From positions 2,170,001 to 2,234,000 of the forward strand of contig NZ_CP017141.1 of NCBI RefSeq assembly GCF_001721645.1: a stretch of 64,000 nucleotides of DNA. Direction: 5' to 3'. The notes below the pieces were generated by a model that was not told the origin of the DNA, did not search any database, and worked only from the letters and a program-made list of their open reading frames with translations. This DNA comes from Pedobacter steynii (lineage in GTDB: Bacteria; Bacteroidota; Bacteroidia; Sphingobacteriales; Sphingobacteriaceae). Both the position numbers and the translations under genes were made by a program. Numbering within the stretch: the stretch's first letter is position 1; each line of letters starts with the position of its first letter. Positions 1 through 8,825 of the stretch are shown here, piece after piece.

Positions 1-1
1 T

Positions 2-1585
2 GTGGGTAAAGGGATTCTTCATGCGCAGGTATTTAAGAAAGGTGATGAGCGTACCATTTATAATATGATTTATAAAGATGGGGCGAGTGGAGTTTCTTAT
101 GTGAAGCGTTTTGCTGTTGTAGGGGTGACCCGCGATAAGGAATACGACCTTACCAAAGGAAGTAAAGGATCCAAAGTATTGTACTTTACCGCAAACCCTA
201 ATGGAGAAGCAGAGATTGTAACTGTTCTGCTGAAACCACATACCAAATTAAAGAAACTCCAGTTTGATCTGGACTATGCTGATATTGCAATTAAAGGACG
301 CGGTTCGCAAGGAAATATTGTGTCCAAATACCCGATAAAAAAGATATTGCTGAAGAGCAAGGGGGTATCTACCTTATCCGGATTAAAGATCTGGTATGAT
401 GATTTGCTTAGAAGGTTAAATGTAGATGGCCGTGGTAAATACCTTGGAGAGTTTGATGGAGACGATAAAATTCTTCAGGTACACAGAGATGGTTGGTATG
501 AACTGAGCACCTTTGAACTGAGCAATCACTTTGATGCTGATCTGGTTTTGATTCAGAAATTTGATCCTGAAAAGCCATTTGCAGTAGTTCAATATGAAGG
601 AAAGGCTAAAAATCACTTCATCAAACGTTTTGTTTTTGAGGCGATCGGAGTCGGGAAAAAATTAAGCCTGATCTCCGAAGAGAATGGATCCAAATTCCTG
701 TATCTGACCAGCAATCCCGAAGCGATGCTTAAAGTGGATGTGCTGAAGGGCAAAACACAAATTCCTGAAACACTGGAGATCCTATTGGCAGAATTTATTG
801 ATGTCAAAGGGATCCGGGCTAATGGAAACCGACTGACCCAGCATGATGTTCAGCATATAGAAATCTTTAACCATGAGGAAGAAGATCTGGAATCAGAGAC
901 CTCTTTAAGTACTGAAAATGGCGGGGATGAAGAACCTGGGGCTGAAGATACAGCAGAAGTGGCAGATATCCCTGAGTTTGAAGTCGTGCAGGAATCAATG
1001 GAAAACATGGAAGAAGATACCGGACTTGCTGAAGAAGAGGCGGTTTTAGCGCATGCGGAAATTCCGGAAATAGCAATAGTACCTGAAGCGGATGTAAAAG
1101 CAAGTTCTGAAGATGCTGTAGTTGTTGCAGAGGAAGAGCTGGCCGAAACGCAGAAAGAGGAACCTCCTTTGAAACAACCGGTAGCAAAAACTAAGAAAGT
1201 TGCTGCGGAAAAGGTTGAAAAAACGGTGTCAGAAGCACCTGTTGATGAGATGCCGGTGAACGAGAGCCCTGCAAAAGAAATTCCTGCAGATAAACCTGCA
1301 GCAGTGCAAAAGAAACCTTTCATTACGCCAAAAGTGGAAAAAGCTCCGGCAGAGGCCCTGAAAGAGGAGCTGCCTGTTGCAGAAAAGCCCGTTGTGGAAG
1401 AAGCAACAAGTCCCGCTCCGATAGATCCTGTGGCGCCTGAAGTGGAAAAACCTGCTGCAAAACCTAAAAAGGCCTGGAATGATTCCAAACCTAAAGAGGA
1501 TAAGCCGGTAAAAAATATTACACTGGAAATTACCAATCCTGATGATCTTGATATCGATGATAAAGGACAGTTAGGATTATTTTAA
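2..1585 (+). CDS. parC: DNA topoisomerase IV subunit A (ParC-like), C-terminal part, 5' end outside window
   Basis: The frame is open from the window edge, so the first GTG is not taken as the start; the breakage-reunion domain with the catalytic tyrosine must lie upstream. What is visible matches the beta-pinwheel C-terminal DNA-wrapping domain of type IIA topoisomerase A subunits, with repeated blade-like units such as GSKVLYFTANPNGEAEIVTV and a second copy near residue 235. There is a KGRGSQGN segment where GyrA has its basic GyrA box. Residues about 290-490 form a low-complexity tail rich in Glu, Ala, Pro and Lys, ending in a conserved-looking ITNPDDLDIDD segment. The choice of ParC over GyrA rests on recall of Bacteroidetes homologues and is less certain than the family. 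A bidirectional terminator follows. Confidence 0.82.
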   Translation: MGKGILHAQVFKKGDERTIYNMIYKDGASGVSYVKRFAVVGVTRDKEYDLTKGSKGSKVLYFTANPNGEAEIVTVLLKPHTKLKKLQFDLDYADIAIKGRGSQGNIVSKYPIKKILLKSKGVSTLSGLKIWYDDLLRRLNVDGRGKYLGEFDGDDKILQVHRDGWYELSTFELSNHFDADLVLIQKFDPEKPFAVVQYEGKAKNHFIKRFVFEAIGVGKKLSLISEENGSKFLYLTSNPEAMLKVDVLKGKTQIPETLEILLAEFIDVKGIRANGNRLTQHDVQHIEIFNHEEEDLESETSLSTENGGDEEPGAEDTAEVADIPEFEVVQESMENMEEDTGLAEEEAVLAHAEIPEIAIVPEADVKASSEDAVVVAEEELAETQKEEPPLKQPVAKTKKVAAEKVEKTVSEAPVDEMPVNESPAKEIPADKPAAVQKKPFITPKVEKAPAEALKEELPVAEKPVVEEATSPAPIDPVAPEVEKPAAKPKKAWNDSKPKEDKPVKNITLEITNPDDLDIDDKGQLGLF

Positions 1586-1600
1586 TTATCCTAGATATAT

Positions 1601-1641
1601 AAAAAAGGGGACCTGATCGCATCTGTCAGGTCCCCTTTTTT
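1601..1641. terminator. Bidirectional intrinsic terminator between parC and the endonuclease gene
   Basis: A run of six A, a stem GGGGACCTGA pairing with TCAGGTCCCC across a nine-base loop, and then six T make a symmetric terminator. It lies between the convergent stop codons at 1585 and 1655 and can serve both genes. Confidence 0.85.
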
Positions 1642-1654
1642 ATGAAATAACTTT

Positions 1655-3031
1655 TTACAGGTTATCTACATTCTGCTTAAGTGCAGTACGAATTGTTGCC
1701 GGGATATTGGCAAAGAAGCTGTAACCGGTAGCCGTTTCAATGCTGTTTACTGAAGTTCTGTAAGTTTTCCAGTCACTATTGATGCTGTTGGTGTTCGGTG
1801 TGTTGATGGCAATCACCCTGGTTGTACTGCTAATCCTACTGATGTCGTTACTTCCATTTGGCAATACCACAATGATCTTCCATACATTAGACGGAACAGT
1901 AATATTGCCGTTGTTAATGGTATTAGTTACTCCGCCATTGGAGCCTGTACCTCCCGTTCCATAAGAACCTGCGATAACATAAACCTCATTTCCGGCACTT
2001 ACCAGACTGCGGGTATAGCTCTCGAGGCCTTCCCAGGTTTGCTGATTGTTGTTGGGTGCCTGTGGAATCATATTGGTCATTAAGAAAGTAGATGAGTTTG
2101 CCGCGGTAGAAGAGGTTCTGTCACCGGAAGGGCAATTGTGGCCACGGTCAAATCCTGATCCGGAGTAACTGCTGCTTTGAACCTGGTACCAGCCCGAAGG
2201 CAGAGCTGAATCAGCTCTAAAATCATTGGTTCTTGAGGTACTTCCAATATCCGAAGACTGAATATGCCAGCTTACCCAGTTTGGCGTTCCTCTGTCGCGG
2301 TTATACGAGATTTTATAATAAGTCTGGTCCATCAGGTAATTATTGGGCGAAGTAATGGCCGTAACCGCACCATTTGGATTACCTAGCAGCAAATGGTCGT
2401 CATCGCCCGGGGTTCCTCCTCCAGGATTAGGAGGTGTTGTTCCAGAGCCGGTGGTTAAAGAAATGTTGTCAAAATTGATGCGGTTGCTGCCACCTGAGGT
2501 CTTACGAACAGACAGCCTGATATTTCCTGTATTGGCAACCTGGAACGTTGCTGTTTGCAGGGAGGTTGAGCTGCTGGTAATGGTGCTACCTACCTGAGTA
2601 TAAGTTGTACCTCCATTTGTAGAAATCCATAAGCCCCAGGTACTGGAACCATCTGATCCGTATTTGGCATGGTCAATTTTAACGGTGGTGCTATCGCCGG
2701 CGCTGATGTTAAAGTTCATGGAAATGGAACCTGTATTGCGGACTCTGACCGACTGGCTACCTGATTTTACATCAGCAGTAGTATTTCCGATCAGGGCATC
2801 ATCCAATGTCCATGATCCTGAACCTAGTGTCACAGAGGCTGAGGCATAGGCCCCCTTACTACCAGTTTCAAAGCCTTCTGTCAATAACTGGGTGCTTTCT
2901 GTACGGACGATATTAGTTCCCGAGTTGTTCTGATTTATGAATTCAGGTCCAGACTGAGATTCTTTTTTACAGGAGGCCAGGACCAGGCATAGTATGCCCA
3001 GCACATAAAAATGTTTCATGAAATTTTTCAT
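1655..3031 (-). CDS. Secreted DNA/RNA non-specific endonuclease (NucA family), lipoprotein with N-terminal beta-sandwich domain
   Basis: 458 residues. A signal peptide ending in the lipobox LASC, followed by KKE, predicts an exported lipoprotein. Residues about 50-195 look like a Gly/Ser/Thr-rich beta-sandwich binding module. A Pro/Gly linker (about 197-210) leads to the endonuclease_NS domain. The family's catalytic DRGH motif is at residues 295-298, with His298 as the expected general base, and NMIPQAPNNNQQTW supplies the Asn expected to bind the metal. Family members cleave single- and double-stranded DNA and RNA in a Mg-dependent way. The gene for a NuiA-like inhibitor ends 32 bp upstream on the same strand, so the two are probably co-transcribed, inhibitor first. 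A nutritional or competitive role outside the cell is inference. Met5 is an alternative start. Confidence 0.9.
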   Translation of the reverse strand: MKNFMKHFYVLGILCLVLASCKKESQSGPEFINQNNSGTNIVRTESTQLLTEGFETGSKGAYASASVTLGSGSWTLDDALIGNTTADVKSGSQSVRVRNTGSISMNFNISAGDSTTVKIDHAKYGSDGSSTWGLWISTNGGTTYTQVGSTITSSSTSLQTATFQVANTGNIRLSVRKTSGGSNRINFDNISLTTGSGTTPPNPGGGTPGDDDHLLLGNPNGAVTAITSPNNYLMDQTYYKISYNRDRGTPNWVSWHIQSSDIGSTSRTNDFRADSALPSGWYQVQSSSYSGSGFDRGHNCPSGDRTSSTAANSSTFLMTNMIPQAPNNNQQTWEGLESYTRSLVSAGNEVYVIAGSYGTGGTGSNGGVTNTINNGNITVPSNVWKIIVVLPNGSNDISRISSTTRVIAINTPNTNSINSDWKTYRTSVNSIETATGYSFFANIPATIRTALKQNVDNL

Positions 3032-3063
3032 AGGGAGATTTGAATTTATTTTTTTAGGATGGA

Positions 3064-3462
3064 TTAAGATTCAATGGCATAGGTATTAAGTGCAACACAG
3101 GTATTGTCTGGCAGAAATGCGGTAATGATAATCGGGACTTTCACCCCATCTTCAATTCGCGTTACCTGAATTCCGGAGAAGTTACTTTTCAGGAAAGAAT
3201 GAAGCTCCTGGAATTTATTTGCATTTGCAATTACGATGTCATCATTGGGATCTGCGCTTTTTAAGATTTTCTCAAAAAAGGCATCTGGTTCTACTGTAAC
3301 CAACGCATCAGGAGCTGCGGCGTTCAATTCTGCGATCTTTGTACTCACTTGTTCTTTTGAAAGTGCTCCGAGTTGCTCGATCACTAGCGGTGCCTCAGAT
3401 TCACTCAGGTAGAAGAGTCCCTGAATCCTGGTTGATAATTCTGGTAAAATTTGGTTTTCCAT
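3064..3462 (-). CDS. nuiA: NuiA-like nuclease A inhibitor
   Basis: 132 residues with no signal peptide, so cytoplasmic. The sequence follows the pattern of the Anabaena nuclease A inhibitor NuiA as recalled: an N-terminal helix leading into GLFYLSESE near residues 15-23, a DAFFEKIL segment, a KFQELHSFLKSNF helix, and a C-terminal strand ending in Ser. In NuiA the first Glu of the SESE motif and the C-terminal residues contact the NucA active site; the equivalent Glu here would be Glu21. Its position directly upstream of a NucA-family endonuclease gene supports the call strongly. The likely role is to protect the cell from its nuclease before export. Identification is from memory of the family, without an alignment. 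Confidence 0.8.
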   Translation of the reverse strand: MENQILPELSTRIQGLFYLSESEAPLVIEQLGALSKEQVSTKIAELNAAAPDALVTVEPDAFFEKILKSADPNDDIVIANANKFQELHSFLKSNFSGIQVTRIEDGVKVPIIITAFLPDNTCVALNTYAIES

Positions 3463-3647
3463 GGTAGATGGGGTTATTTTTTATTAAAGATAACCGCTAA
3501 TCCTGAAGAAATTACATTCTTAGAAAAGGTAATGATAATTTCATGATTTTTTAATGAAAAGCGATCCTGAATGGTTCCTGAATGAAGTCATTCCTGAAAT
3601 TGGATACTAAGGAATAAGGGGGGGAGCCACAGGACTTGAATTATGAC

Positions 3648-3678
3648 TTTGACTTTTAAATAATTAGGACTAAATTTA
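3648..3678 (+). promoter_or_regulatory. Bacteroidetes-type promoter of the AraC-family gene
   Basis: TTTG at 3648-3651, a 19-base spacer, then TAAATTTA at 3671-3678, one mismatch from the -7 consensus TAnnTTTG. The start codon follows 24 bases later. Spacing and position fit, but the -7 match is imperfect. Confidence 0.4.
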
Positions 3679-3702
3679 AGCTGAGGCTTTACGGCAATAA
3701 AG

Positions 3703-4509
3703 ATGAGATACGAACAAATCCCCGCACCTGCTTATTTAAATAATTACGTTCGTTATATCTGGATATTGGAAAGCACGGATAGTCCACAACGGTTCAGGAC
3801 GATTGCAGATGGGAGTCCGGGATTAATCTTTCAGCATAGAACAGATGGCTTATTTCTGCAGAACAATAAGGAAATGCCAAATGTCTTTGTTTATGGACAA
3901 GCAACTACTCATGCAGAAATTTCCCTTGGAAAATCTACCACTATTGGCATTTGCTTTTATCCAAATGCATTAAAATCCGTATTTGGCTTAGATGCCAGCG
4001 AGCTGACCGACAACTGTATGGATCTGGACCTGTTTGCTGCCAGACAAGGCTTTGATTTGAGAGAGCAGTTGTTAAATATGGGTGGTAGTGTATCCACTCA
4101 AATCAATTGGCTTTGTGCTTATCTTTTTGCACAGACCCGTAAAAATAAACATCAGGTAGATACCTACATGAATCACGTGCTATCTATGATGATTCAATCG
4201 AAGGGAATGCTCTCCCTTAAAAGCTTACAAAATGAGTTGCAGCTGTCGGAGAGAAGTTTCGAACGGAAATTCAAACAACATGTGGGGATCTCTCCCAAGA
4301 TGTTTTCCAGAATTTGTGGTTTCCAGGCTTCTTTAAGCCAACTGAAAAATAATGAGTACGAGAAGCTTTCTGATATTGCTTACGGTAACGGCTATTCAGA
4401 TCAATCTCATTTTATCCGCACTTTTAAGGAATTTGCTGGATTCTCTCCTTACCAGTATCAAAAGCAGACTGATAAAGTTGCTGATAATTTTCCCGAACTG
4501 ATAAAATAG
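3703..4509 (+). CDS. AraC-family transcriptional regulator
   Basis: 268 residues. The N-terminal part (about 1-150) resembles the DUF6597-type sensory domain seen in many Bacteroidetes AraC proteins, beginning with a Pro-rich YLNNYVRYIWILES segment. The C-terminal part (about 165-258) holds two helix-turn-helix motifs; ISPKMFSRICGF and SDIAYGNGYSDQSHFIRTFK are the typical signature of the second HTH. The effector is unknown. The next two genes lie on the same strand 70 and 120 bp further on, an NAD(P)-binding protein and a DUF1772 membrane protein, and are plausible targets by proximity only. Confidence 0.85.
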   Translation: MRYEQIPAPAYLNNYVRYIWILESTDSPQRFRTIADGSPGLIFQHRTDGLFLQNNKEMPNVFVYGQATTHAEISLGKSTTIGICFYPNALKSVFGLDASELTDNCMDLDLFAARQGFDLREQLLNMGGSVSTQINWLCAYLFAQTRKNKHQVDTYMNHVLSMMIQSKGMLSLKSLQNELQLSERSFERKFKQHVGISPKMFSRICGFQASLSQLKNNEYEKLSDIAYGNGYSDQSHFIRTFKEFAGFSPYQYQKQTDKVADNFPELIK

Positions 4510-4578
4510 CTGCTCTGTCGGTTTTGTTCTATTTTTCCTGCAAAAGCTCCCCTAATATTGTCTTAAAAAAGAAATATT

Positions 4579-5217
4579 ATGAAACTGCTTATTTTCGGAT
4601 CAACAGGTGGCACAGGACGCCACATTGTTGAACAAGCCCTTGAACAAGGGCATACAGTCACTGCATTTGTTCGTGACCCCTCAAAATTAGACTTCATTCA
4701 TCCAAATCTTATTACCATTCAGGGAGATGTGATGAATCCAGCGGCCATTGTTCCTGCAATGCATGGACAGGATGCGGTATTGTCGGCACTGGGCTCTCCT
4801 GCAAATAAGGTAGGTGTATTGCGTTCGCAGGGAACAAAAAATATCATTGATGCAATGGAAAGCACGGGTGTTTCCCGTTTTATCTGTCAGACTTCTCTGG
4901 GGTACGGCGACAGCCTTAAAGTGTTGAACAGGACTCCATTGATTTTTAAGTATGTGATTGTTCCTTTTATCCTGCGGAAGGCATTTAAAGACCATGAGAT
5001 TCAGGAAAGTTATGTTAAAAAAAGTAAATTGGACTGGGTGATTGTACGTCCCGGGAATTTAACTGATACTCCTAAAACGGGAAGATACAGACATGGTTTT
5101 GCGGCAACAGACAAAAATATCCAGGTTAAAGTTTCCCGCGCTGATGTTGCTGATTTTATGCTGAAACAACTCGATGACCAAACTTATGTACATCAGACAC
5201 CAGGAGTATCTTATTAA
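4579..5217 (+). CDS. NAD(P)-binding NmrA/SDR-like protein
   Basis: 212 residues, about the usual length for atypical short-chain dehydrogenases of the NAD(P)H-binding (NmrA-like) type. The Rossmann motif GSTGGTGRHI lies at residues 7-16 and is followed by the usual beta2 segment with Arg-Asp (VRDPSKLDF), which suggests NADP preference. There is no clear YxxxK catalytic pair, so it may be a reductase of the flavin/quinone type or a redox sensor; substrate unknown. It follows the AraC gene and is probably co-transcribed with the DUF1772 gene 46 bp downstream. Confidence 0.8.
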   Translation: MKLLIFGSTGGTGRHIVEQALEQGHTVTAFVRDPSKLDFIHPNLITIQGDVMNPAAIVPAMHGQDAVLSALGSPANKVGVLRSQGTKNIIDAMESTGVSRFICQTSLGYGDSLKVLNRTPLIFKYVIVPFILRKAFKDHEIQESYVKKSKLDWVIVRPGNLTDTPKTGRYRHGFAATDKNIQVKVSRADVADFMLKQLDDQTYVHQTPGVSY

Positions 5218-5263
5218 ATTAACCTTTTAAACTCATCTTTTACCTGATTATTCTGATCTCCCT

Positions 5264-5779
5264 ATGATGAAATATAAATCTGTTTTACTGGCAATGGCCA
5301 CCATTTCTACCGCATTAATGGCTGGATTGTTTTTTGCTTTTTCTGTGTGTATAAATCCTGCATTTATGCGATTGTCCGATTCGGAGTATATTCTGGCCAT
5401 GCAGGAAATCAACCTGGCTATTGTGAATCCGATATTTGTCTTTGTGTTTATTGGAAGCCCTTTGTTTCTGATACTGACCGTAATGACCTATAAAAAGCAG
5501 TTTGGTTCCGGCAAATTTAATTACCTGTTCGTTGCAGCGGTGCTTTATGTTCTGGGGTGTTTTGGAGTAACAGTATTGGGAAATATCCCGCTGAATAATC
5601 AGCTGGCTGATTTCTCCTTGCAGGGATCATCTGCTTTGCAGATTAAGGCAATGAGGGCTGCTTTTGCGGATGCCTGGAACAATTGGCATACCATACGTAC
5701 CATAGCGGCAGTATTATCCTCAGTCATTCTCGTGCTGGCCTGTATAAAAAAAGACCCTCCCCTAAAAGGGGAGGGCTAA
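5264..5779 (+). CDS. DUF1772 (anthrone oxygenase-like) membrane protein
   Basis: 171 residues with four predicted membrane segments (about 5-28, 50-75, 87-106, 140-162). The order and the FFAFSVCINPAFMRL segment match the DUF1772 family, distantly related to fungal anthrone oxygenases. No reaction is assigned here. Two ATG codons stand in tandem at 5264 and 5267, so the start is uncertain by one residue. The last codons, giving a KKDPPLKGEG tail, are encoded by a terminator hairpin that serves the converging peptidase gene, so this tail probably has no protein function. Confidence 0.75.
   Translation: MMKYKSVLLAMATISTALMAGLFFAFSVCINPAFMRLSDSEYILAMQEINLAIVNPIFVFVFIGSPLFLILTVMTYKKQFGSGKFNYLFVAAVLYVLGCFGVTVLGNIPLNNQLADFSLQGSSALQIKAMRAAFADAWNNWHTIRTIAAVLSSVILVLACIKKDPPLKGEG
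5748..5775 (-). terminator. Intrinsic terminator of the M1 peptidase gene, embedded in the DUF1772 coding end
   Basis: CCCTCCCCT pairs with AGGGGAGGG across a three-base AAA gap at 5755-5775. On the minus strand the hairpin is followed by a T run (A run at 5746-5752 on plus). The plus strand has no T run after the stem, so the signal is directional. It overlaps the last codons of the converging gene. Confidence 0.75.
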
Positions 5780-5783
5780 ATCT

Positions 5784-8111
5784 TTAACGTTGTCTGGATT
5801 GTTGCATTGGATTTGGCCCTGCAGAAGTGCCTCTCGGGGCCTGCTGCTGTTTAAACAATTCAAATCTTGTAGGCTGTGTTTTTCTTGGCCAAGCATTATT
5901 GCTTTCATTGATATCAGCCGTTTCCCGGTAAGGGTCTAGCTGAACAGAAACAACTTCTTTATCTTTTGCAAAAACTTTAGTCACCTTATTTTCGTCCTTT
6001 CTCCAGATGTAGGCAGGGATGCGATCCAGTTCTTTAGTGCCGTCTTTAAAGGTCCATTCTACAATGATTGGCATCACCAATCCACCGTCATTGGAGAAGT
6101 CAAGTTCATAAAAGTTTTTCTTGCTTTCATAAAGGGCTTTCTCATCGGCGGATAAAGAGCGGTAATATTTTTGGAATTGCTCATCAGCGGTTTTGCTGAC
6201 TTCAAACCGGTTAAATTTATTGTAAAAATCCAGCAGGCTTTTGTCTTCTTCCACTGCAAATTTTATACCTTCTGCACGATTTCGTTCTCTGCTGATGATA
6301 TAGTTGTTCTTTTCAAATGCCTTTTGGTTTTCTTTATTTTCCAGCTCTTGTTTCATGCTGTTCATCCGGTACGCGCGAACATCATTAAGGGAGATATCAA
6401 CCGGATCCGTTCCAAAAAACCAACCTCTCCAGAACCAGTCAAGATCTACAGCTGAAGCATCTTCCATTGTCCTGAATAAATCGGCTGGGGTAGGGTGTTT
6501 AAAAGCCCAGCGTTTTGCATATTCTTTAAAGGCATAGTCAAATAACTCCCGTCCCATTACTGTTTCTCTCAGTATGTTCAGGGCAGTAGCAGGTTTAGCA
6601 TAAGCATTGGGTCCGAAATTGATGATGTTCTCGGAGTTGGTCATAATAGGTTCCAGCTGATCTTTTGGCATTTTCATGTAATCCACAATCTTATGGGCCG
6701 GTCCGCGCTGAGAAGGATAATTATTGTCCCATTCCTGTTCCGCCATATATTGGCAGAAGGTATTTAGTCCTTCATCCATCCAGGACCATTGTCTTTCGTC
6801 AGAATTGACAATCATAGGAAAGAAGTTATGTCCTACCTCATGGATTATAACACCGATCATTCCATATTTTACGGCTTCTGTATAGGTGCCATCTTTTTCT
6901 GCACGTCCATAGTTGAAACAAATCATCGGATATTCCATTCCGTTGGCCGCTTCTACTGAAATGGCTACAGGATAAGGGTAGGGAATGGTATGTTTAGAAT
7001 AAGAGGTTAGGGTATGGGCAACAGCTTTAGTCGAGTACTTGTTGTATAAAGGATAAGCTTCTGGTCCGTAGTAAGACATGGCCATAATTTTTTTACCATC
7101 GATATAGGTCGCCATAGCATCCCATACCAGACGGCGGGAGGATACCCAGGCGAAGTCTCTTACATTTTCGGCGGCGTAAGTCCAGGTCTTTTTTGTTGCT
7201 GACTTCTTTGCGATTGCTGATTTTGCTTCGTCAAGATTTACAATTTCTATAGGAGCTTTGGCGGTTTGGGCGGCATTCCATCTGCTCAGGCTGTTGCTAC
7301 TCAATACCTGCTGATAATTCTGGCATTCGCCAGTGGCACCTACCACGTGATCTGCAGGAACGGTCATGTTTACTTTGTAATTGCCAAATACCAGTGCAAA
7401 CTCACCTCTGCCTTCAAACTGTTTATTTTGCCATCCCTGAAAATCTGAATATACGGCCATCCGTGGAAACCATTGTGTAATGGTAAACAGGTAATTGTCG
7501 TCTTCCGGAAAGTATTCATAACCACCTCTTCCTCCGGTAGTCATTCTGTTAGAAATCTTATAGTTCCAGGAGATCGTTAGTTTGTAGGTTCCAGACGGCT
7601 TGAGAACTGTAGGGAGGTCTATTCTCATCATCGTATTGTTGATGGTATAGGGAAGAGCTGTTCCATTTTCGTCAGTGACCTTAAGTATTTTTACACCAAG
7701 GTCATTTTTTGCGTTAATAATGCCTGAAAGCGTTCTGTAATCCATCTGTTCAGTCATTTTGCTGCCTTCTGTCAGCTTATTATCACTGCTGGATTTGTGC
7801 TCATTTTCGTCCAGTTGTACCCATAGATAACTTAAAGGATCGGGTGAGTTGTTGTAATAGGTAATGGACTCTGATCCGGTAAGAAGCAGGTTTTTTTCAT
7901 CGAGATCAGCATTGATTTCATAATCTGCACGTTGCTGCCAGTAGGCTGGTCCAGGTGCTCCGGATGCTGAGCGATAGGAATTAGGGTCAGAAATCATGGT
8001 TCCGAGCTGCTCAAACTTATTTCCGTGGTTCGAACCCGGATTATTTAAGTGTTGGGCATAAGTAGTTATACTAAAAAAAAGTGCCGCAAGCAGCAGGAAG
8101 TTTCTTTTCAT
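5784..8111 (-). CDS. M1-family zinc metallopeptidase, exported
   Basis: 775 residues. A signal peptide (residues 1-19, ending TYAQ) sends it across the inner membrane. The M1 zinc motif is complete: HEVGH at 424-428 and, after 18 residues, Glu447 in WMDEGLNTF. Before it lies ANGMEYPMICF, which resembles the GAMEN exopeptidase motif as NGMEY. Proteins of this architecture are common in Bacteroidetes and are usually annotated as M1 aminopeptidases. The tail after about 580 is charged and ends in a Gln/Pro-rich segment. Its terminator lies directly after the stop codon. Substrate is unknown. Confidence 0.9.
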   Translation of the reverse strand: MKRNFLLLAALFFSITTYAQHLNNPGSNHGNKFEQLGTMISDPNSYRSASGAPGPAYWQQRADYEINADLDEKNLLLTGSESITYYNNSPDPLSYLWVQLDENEHKSSSDNKLTEGSKMTEQMDYRTLSGIINAKNDLGVKILKVTDENGTALPYTINNTMMRIDLPTVLKPSGTYKLTISWNYKISNRMTTGGRGGYEYFPEDDNYLFTITQWFPRMAVYSDFQGWQNKQFEGRGEFALVFGNYKVNMTVPADHVVGATGECQNYQQVLSSNSLSRWNAAQTAKAPIEIVNLDEAKSAIAKKSATKKTWTYAAENVRDFAWVSSRRLVWDAMATYIDGKKIMAMSYYGPEAYPLYNKYSTKAVAHTLTSYSKHTIPYPYPVAISVEAANGMEYPMICFNYGRAEKDGTYTEAVKYGMIGVIIHEVGHNFFPMIVNSDERQWSWMDEGLNTFCQYMAEQEWDNNYPSQRGPAHKIVDYMKMPKDQLEPIMTNSENIINFGPNAYAKPATALNILRETVMGRELFDYAFKEYAKRWAFKHPTPADLFRTMEDASAVDLDWFWRGWFFGTDPVDISLNDVRAYRMNSMKQELENKENQKAFEKNNYIISRERNRAEGIKFAVEEDKSLLDFYNKFNRFEVSKTADEQFQKYYRSLSADEKALYESKKNFYELDFSNDGGLVMPIIVEWTFKDGTKELDRIPAYIWRKDENKVTKVFAKDKEVVSVQLDPYRETADINESNNAWPRKTQPTRFELFKQQQAPRGTSAGPNPMQQSRQR

Positions 8112-8168
8112 TTGAGCTTAGCAATTTGTGGTCTGTTGGTGTGGTTTTCTGCCTCTTAAGCAGGTTAT

Positions 8169-8753
8169 CTAAAAGGCAGCAGAAAAACGTTCGGCAGCCA
8201 TAATAAATGATATACCAAATATAGCTGATGAGATGAAGAAATTCCAATCCCATCGCTTAATTTTTACAATCCAGATCAGCAGGAAAGAAAGTAAAAGAAT
8301 TCCGATCACGATAATGACCTGTCCAAATTCCAGACCCAGATTAAAGGCAAGGAGCTCCCATACAATATTCGTGCTTTTTCCAAGCAGACTTTTCAGGTAA
8401 TTAGAAAAGCCCATTCCGTGAATCAGTCCAAAAAATAAGGTGATGAGATATTTGAAGGTAGCTCCCTTGTTTTTTGGCTTTTTATTTAAAATATTGGATG
8501 CGGCGGTGATCAGTATGGTTACCGGAATCAAAAATTCTATCAGCGGAGTATTAATGGTAATCACCTTCAAGACACTTAGGGCCAGCGTAATGCTATGGCC
8601 AACGGTGAAAGCGGTAACGAGGATCAGGACTTTTCTCCAGTCACTAACCGCGTAGGTTACGCACAATACCACTACAAAAAGGATATGATCATATCCCTGC
8701 CAGTCTAAAATATGTTGCCAACCTAATTGGAAATAAAGCCAAAAATCTTGCAT
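8169..8753 (-). CDS. HupE/UreJ-like membrane protein
   Basis: 194 residues with about five or six hydrophobic segments. The N-terminal WQHILDWQGYDHILFVVVLC, the TVGHSITL segment and LIHGMGFSNYL carry the regularly placed His residues of the HupE/UreJ_2 family, some members of which are linked to nickel or cobalt transport. No hydrogenase or urease genes are in view, so metal specificity is not assigned. A DUF6702 gene starts divergently 72 bp away; these two families are often neighbours in Bacteroidetes as I recall, which would suggest a shared function. Confidence 0.75.
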   Translation of the reverse strand: MQDFWLYFQLGWQHILDWQGYDHILFVVVLCVTYAVSDWRKVLILVTAFTVGHSITLALSVLKVITINTPLIEFLIPVTILITAASNILNKKPKNKGATFKYLITLFFGLIHGMGFSNYLKSLLGKSTNIVWELLAFNLGLEFGQVIIVIGILLLSFLLIWIVKIKRWDWNFFISSAIFGISFIMAAERFSAAF

Positions 8754-8825
8754 TGGGGTTTAAAATCGTAATTTTGAATTAACTATGCAAACTTTTTTTT
8801 AATTTAAGAACGTTTAAAGGCAACT

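Noticed and set aside
850..1536. 228-codon minus-strand frame opposite the parC tail
   Set aside because: Ser/Thr/Gly-rich low complexity that mirrors the Glu/Ala/Pro-rich coding strand; no domain, and parC is clearly real.
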